A DNA stretch of 64,000 nt from Candidatus Limnocylindrales bacterium (GTDB taxonomy: Bacteria > Moduliflexota > Moduliflexia > Moduliflexales > JAUQPW01): positions 83,040-147,039 of the forward strand of contig DATMBG010000032.1 in assembly GCA_035559535.1 (NCBI GenBank), in the 5' to 3' direction. Of the stretch, positions 61,422 to 64,000 are shown piece after piece. The translations under genes and the position numbers were made by a program. Positions within the stretch are counted from its first letter, which is position 1. Every line of letters begins with the position of its first letter. Below the pieces are notes generated by a model that was given only the letters and a program-made list of their open reading frames with translations, was not told the DNA's origin and made no database searches.

Positions 61422-63068
61422 TTATTTTATCAGTCTATAAATTTCTACCCGTCGATTTTGCCTGCGACCTTCTTCGGTGTCATTAGATGCGATGGCTCTG
61501 GTCGAACCCAAAGATTCTATCCGGATTCGCCGGGGTTCAATACCGTGACGCGTAATTAAATAACTTTTTACACTTTCTGCTCTTCTTAAACCCATCCGCT
61601 TATTTGCAGTCTCGCTTCCGGCGGAGTCGGTATGCCCTTCAATGAGAATATCCTGATCCGGGAACTTTTTAAGGACTATGGCAATATTATCCAGGGCGGC
61701 CTTAGCCAGGTTATTTAACCGGGCGCTTCCCTTGTCAAAGGGAAGTTTGCCTTCCAGGATCCTTTCACATCTGACAACAATGGTTCGGCTTTGGGTAACG
61801 GGGCATTGGGCGTCGCTTACGGTAACGGTAAGGGTATAAGTGATCGAAGGACCTCCGATAGTTCTGCAATCCGGGGCAGTCCAGATGACTTCCCCTCCGC
61901 TCCCCACGATTTCGCCACCAGTAGCAGTCCACTGATAGGTTAAGGGGTTATTGTCAGCATCGGTTGCCTTTGCAGAAATCTTAATTCTCTCGTTTCCCGG
62001 GATTTCGGAAGCACTCAAGGCAACTTCGGTGATCTCGGGGCATCGATTCACTATGGGAGGTTCTACAGGAATAACCTGCGTGGGTGGAGGAGCTGGTGTT
62101 GGGGGAGGTACCTGGGCAATCCGGGTATCCGACTTTCGCATAAAAGAGTAGGTAAGTCCGCCGAAAACTCTCCAGTTTGGAGCTTCGGGTACGGCATTTT
62201 CATTTACAAGTTTAAACCCACCCCCGCCGGTTAAGACAAAACTCTCACTTAATCCCAGGTGAATACCTACATTGAGCTGACCGGGATTATCTACTTTATC
62301 CTCGACGGGTATCCCCAACAGATTAACAACCTGATCTTCTTCCTCACTTCCAAATTCATGTAAAAAGGTTGCCTCTGCAAACAAATTGACCTTGTTCCCT
62401 CCTGCCAGGGAAAAATCTAAACCGGCTCCATAAACCAGAGAATCCTGGAGACTACGAAGTAAGGGATTGGGATCCCCTGCCTTATATCCAGAAATGAAAA
62501 AGCCAACGTTGCCATAAAGGTTTAGGGGGCCAACATGCTTGGTGAGGATTCCACCCAGGGTATAATCAGTACTTCCACTTCCCAGCCCGATTTTCTCATC
62601 CCCATTGGGAAAAGAAACCAGGCCGTAAAGGGCAATAGCCGGAATACCACCGGTTTCGTTGAGGATCCGATATTTGCCCGAGACGGTTATATCCCCAATC
62701 CCACTCTCAGAAAATTCAGGAGTTCCATGGGTAGCAGGAAGAAATAAATCCAGGGCAGGTACAGACACACCTATTTGAAATCGGGGTATAAGACCCAGGG
62801 CGGCTCCCAACCTTACTTCAGTTAACTCAGGTTTACGTGGATCTTCAGGCAGGTCAAGCCGGGAATAATCCACATAAACCCCTATAGAAAACTCCCAGGG
62901 AGCCGGAGTCTCCGTACCAAACAGTGTATATAAACCGGAAAGCCCAAATTTGGTTGGTACCTCCCGATTACTTTCTTTTGTCGTTGCCGCAAATGTACCG
63001 CAAGAACCAATCCACACTAGGACAATTAAACTCAGAATGACAGACACCACAACATATTTTTTCTCCAT
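61422..63068 (-). CDS. Barrel-PKD-OmpA envelope protein
   Basis: This 548-residue protein starts at ATG 63068 behind AAAGGAGGT. The N-terminus has a signal sequence with a possible lipobox (IGSC) or a signal peptidase I site (TFAA). An outer-membrane barrel-like region (about 40-310), a Pro-rich linker (about 318-338), a PKD/Ig-like domain (about 345-432: AKATDADNNPLTYQWTATGG) and an OmpA peptidoglycan-binding domain (about 438-548: LIEGHTDSAGSE, RRAESVKSYLI) follow. It would link the outer membrane to peptidoglycan. It heads an operon with the propeller protein. Confidence 0.83.
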   Translation of the reverse strand: MEKKYVVVSVILSLIVLVWIGSCGTFAATTKESNREVPTKFGLSGLYTLFGTETPAPWEFSIGVYVDYSRLDLPEDPRKPELTEVRLGAALGLIPRFQIGVSVPALDLFLPATHGTPEFSESGIGDITVSGKYRILNETGGIPAIALYGLVSFPNGDEKIGLGSGSTDYTLGGILTKHVGPLNLYGNVGFFISGYKAGDPNPLLRSLQDSLVYGAGLDFSLAGGNKVNLFAEATFLHEFGSEEEDQVVNLLGIPVEDKVDNPGQLNVGIHLGLSESFVLTGGGGFKLVNENAVPEAPNWRVFGGLTYSFMRKSDTRIAQVPPPTPAPPPTQVIPVEPPIVNRCPEITEVALSASEIPGNERIKISAKATDADNNPLTYQWTATGGEIVGSGGEVIWTAPDCRTIGGPSITYTLTVTVSDAQCPVTQSRTIVVRCERILEGKLPFDKGSARLNNLAKAALDNIAIVLKKFPDQDILIEGHTDSAGSETANKRMGLRRAESVKSYLITRHGIEPRRIRIESLGSTRAIASNDTEEGRRQNRRVEIYRLIK

Positions 63069-63137
63069 GAAAACCTCCTTTGGTAAAACTTTAAAGTACT
63101 TTTCCCCTTTCGCAAACTCCCTCCACCCTGTCTAAAC

Positions 63138-63165
63138 TTATTAAAGATAACCAACGGCAGGTCAA
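63138..63165 (-). promoter_or_regulatory. Promoter of the OmpA-like/propeller operon
   Basis: On the minus strand, TTGACC (63165-63160) is followed after 16 bases by TAATAA (63143-63138), about 70 bases upstream of ATG 63068. Confidence 0.5.
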
Positions 63166-63353
63166 ATAAAAACAAAACTGCGCCTGCTATCTACCATTGA
63201 TATGAAAACTTTTCAAGAGAAAAATAAAGTTATATACGTTTATTTAAGCATTATTTTTGACGGTTGTTAGTTACGAGGATTAAATGAGGATTAAATTAGG
63301 TGTAGAAGATCTTAGGAGCACGGGCATCCTACCTGCTATTTTTAAAAGGATTT

Positions 63354-63398
63354 GGAATTGGAAGTTAGGCATTAGAGGAATCCCCAACTCCCAATTCC
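63354..63398. repeat. 13-bp imperfect inverted repeat
   Basis: GGAATTGGAAGTT (63354-63366) is complementary to AACTCCCAATTCC (63386-63398) with one mismatch around a 19-base spacer. Confidence 0.55.
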
Positions 63399-63502
63399 TA
63401 CCATATCGGATTGGAATTGAGAGGGTTCTGACTTCTTTTGATTGAATGAAACCTCCAGGTAGGGCTGGTGAAGACTTCTGGCGACTGTTATAAAGTTCTG
63501 AG

Positions 63503-63638
63503 CTAGTGCTTTGTTACTTTAATTTTGCTTAATGTTTAAGTGACCCTCACCCCCGGCCCCTCTCCCACGCTGCAGAAGAGGGGAGCTGGGGAGTGAAAGT
63601 AGCCCTATGAGGTCAAAATTAAGTAAACAGTGTACTAG
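63503..63638. mobile_element. 128-bp MITE-like element, copy 2, flanked by CTAG direct repeats
   Basis: The unit at 63507-63634 matches copy 1 (47933-48060) at 123 of 128 positions, in the same orientation and at the same length. It is flanked by CTAG on both sides, whereas copy 1 is flanked by CTAC, as expected if each insertion duplicated a different 4-bp target. The ends are imperfect inverted repeats and the centre an imperfect palindrome. Confidence 0.8.
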
Positions 63639-64000
63639 TTTCAAGGAGATGTCCGGTTCCTTGTGGAGTCGTTCCCTTATGTAGATGATCTCTGATGATA
63701 TTTCATGATTCCTATAGGGGAGCATAAAATAACTCAACAGCAGTCAACCTCAAAAGGTCTATTTCAAGCAAGGAAAAACAAGCCAAAAGAGATTAGTATT
63801 ATGATAAATATTAGGCTTGAAGCTACAAAGGGAAATATCCCTAAAAACAGTTCCGAATCCCATTTCCGGTCAGAAGTGCCCTATGTTGTTACGGACCCTT
63901 CCAAATTTTGTCCCTGACCCCTAACCCCCTTCGCACCACCCCAAGGGACCCCCACCGTTAAATTTTAGAGAAACTCTCCCCATTTTTAACTTCCTACCCC

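Larger units (their letters stand above)
63069..64000. other. Gene-free right end of the window
   Basis: Apart from the promoter at 63138-63165, an inverted repeat at 63354-63398 and the MITE-like copy at 63503-63638, I see nothing I can name. A 70-codon plus-strand frame at 63705-63917 has no ribosome-binding site or family resemblance. Confidence 0.5.

Noticed and set aside
63705-63917. 70-codon plus-strand frame near the right edge
   Set aside because: There is no ribosome-binding site, no recognisable domain and biased composition.
1-64000. CRISPR arrays, prophage, integrase or transposase genes
   Set aside because: No regularly spaced direct repeats and no phage or transposase domains were found; the mobile-looking elements are non-coding.

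Overview
The window reads as a chromosomal segment of an uncultured or little-studied diderm (Gram-negative) bacterium of moderate GC. Lipid A genes (lpxK, an lpxL-type acyltransferase), several outer-membrane barrels, an OmpA-type protein and a sigma-E envelope-stress operon show an LPS-bearing outer membrane. Radical SAM enzymes, an ATP-driven 2-hydroxyacyl-CoA dehydratase-type activase, a K+-independent proton-pumping pyrophosphatase, selB and a glycolate/lactate-type oxidase point to a metabolically versatile, probably at least partly anaerobic lineage (a deltaproteobacterium-, Nitrospirota- or Tectomicrobia-like organism is my inference; the sequence alone does not settle it). No rRNA, tRNA, CRISPR array, prophage or transposase gene was found. 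Gene density is high: 46 protein genes, one of them frameshifted, one cut by the left edge and one (a 53-residue LysW-like protein) very small.

Layout. 1-7506 (minus): two-part CoA-dehydratase-type activase plus two radical SAM enzymes. 7988-16950 (plus): a signalling-to-envelope locus of a multi-FHA protein, a Ser/Thr kinase, a PP2C phosphatase, a Pro/Thr-stalked lipoprotein, an OMPP1-type barrel and a TPR-PEGA membrane protein. 16999-22036 (minus): sigma-54 response regulator, soluble sensor kinase, HpaB/AbfD-family flavoprotein. 22282-25602 (plus): Cdc48-like double AAA ATPase and a SorAB-like sulfite dehydrogenase pair. 25690-29804 (plus): rpoE-rseA-rseB-degP with a housekeeping and a sigma-E-like promoter. 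29867-36711: CoA ligase (minus), H+-pyrophosphatase and an FHA protein (plus), SelB (minus). 36887-42489 (plus): FAD oxidase / FAD oxidase / Fe-S subunit / 2Fe-2S protein / glycosyltransferase 9. 42887-47574: DUF4384-PEGA protein, MATE transporter, arginine decarboxylase. 48119-53693 (minus): pilB-pilC-pilT with a cyclic-nucleotide-binding protein and a cyclophilin-like protein. 53881-57502 (minus): lpxL, lpxK, an unknown exported protein, a small barrel. 57810-63068: Rho-N-like protein, LysW-like protein, RuvX, a 13-Asp-box propeller and a barrel-PKD-OmpA protein. 63069-64000 holds no gene I can support.

The most unusual features lie between the genes. Many gaps carry their own locally matched inverted repeat, often butting against the next start codon; three share a GTTGTCCGTTG core. 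A 128-bp MITE-like element occurs twice at 96% identity, each copy flanked by a different 4-bp direct repeat. One lipoprotein gene is broken by four frameshifts of the same sign, each removable by adding one base to a homopolymer run. The kinase/FHA/PP2C/envelope locus and the activase/radical SAM locus are the best candidates for undescribed multi-gene systems.
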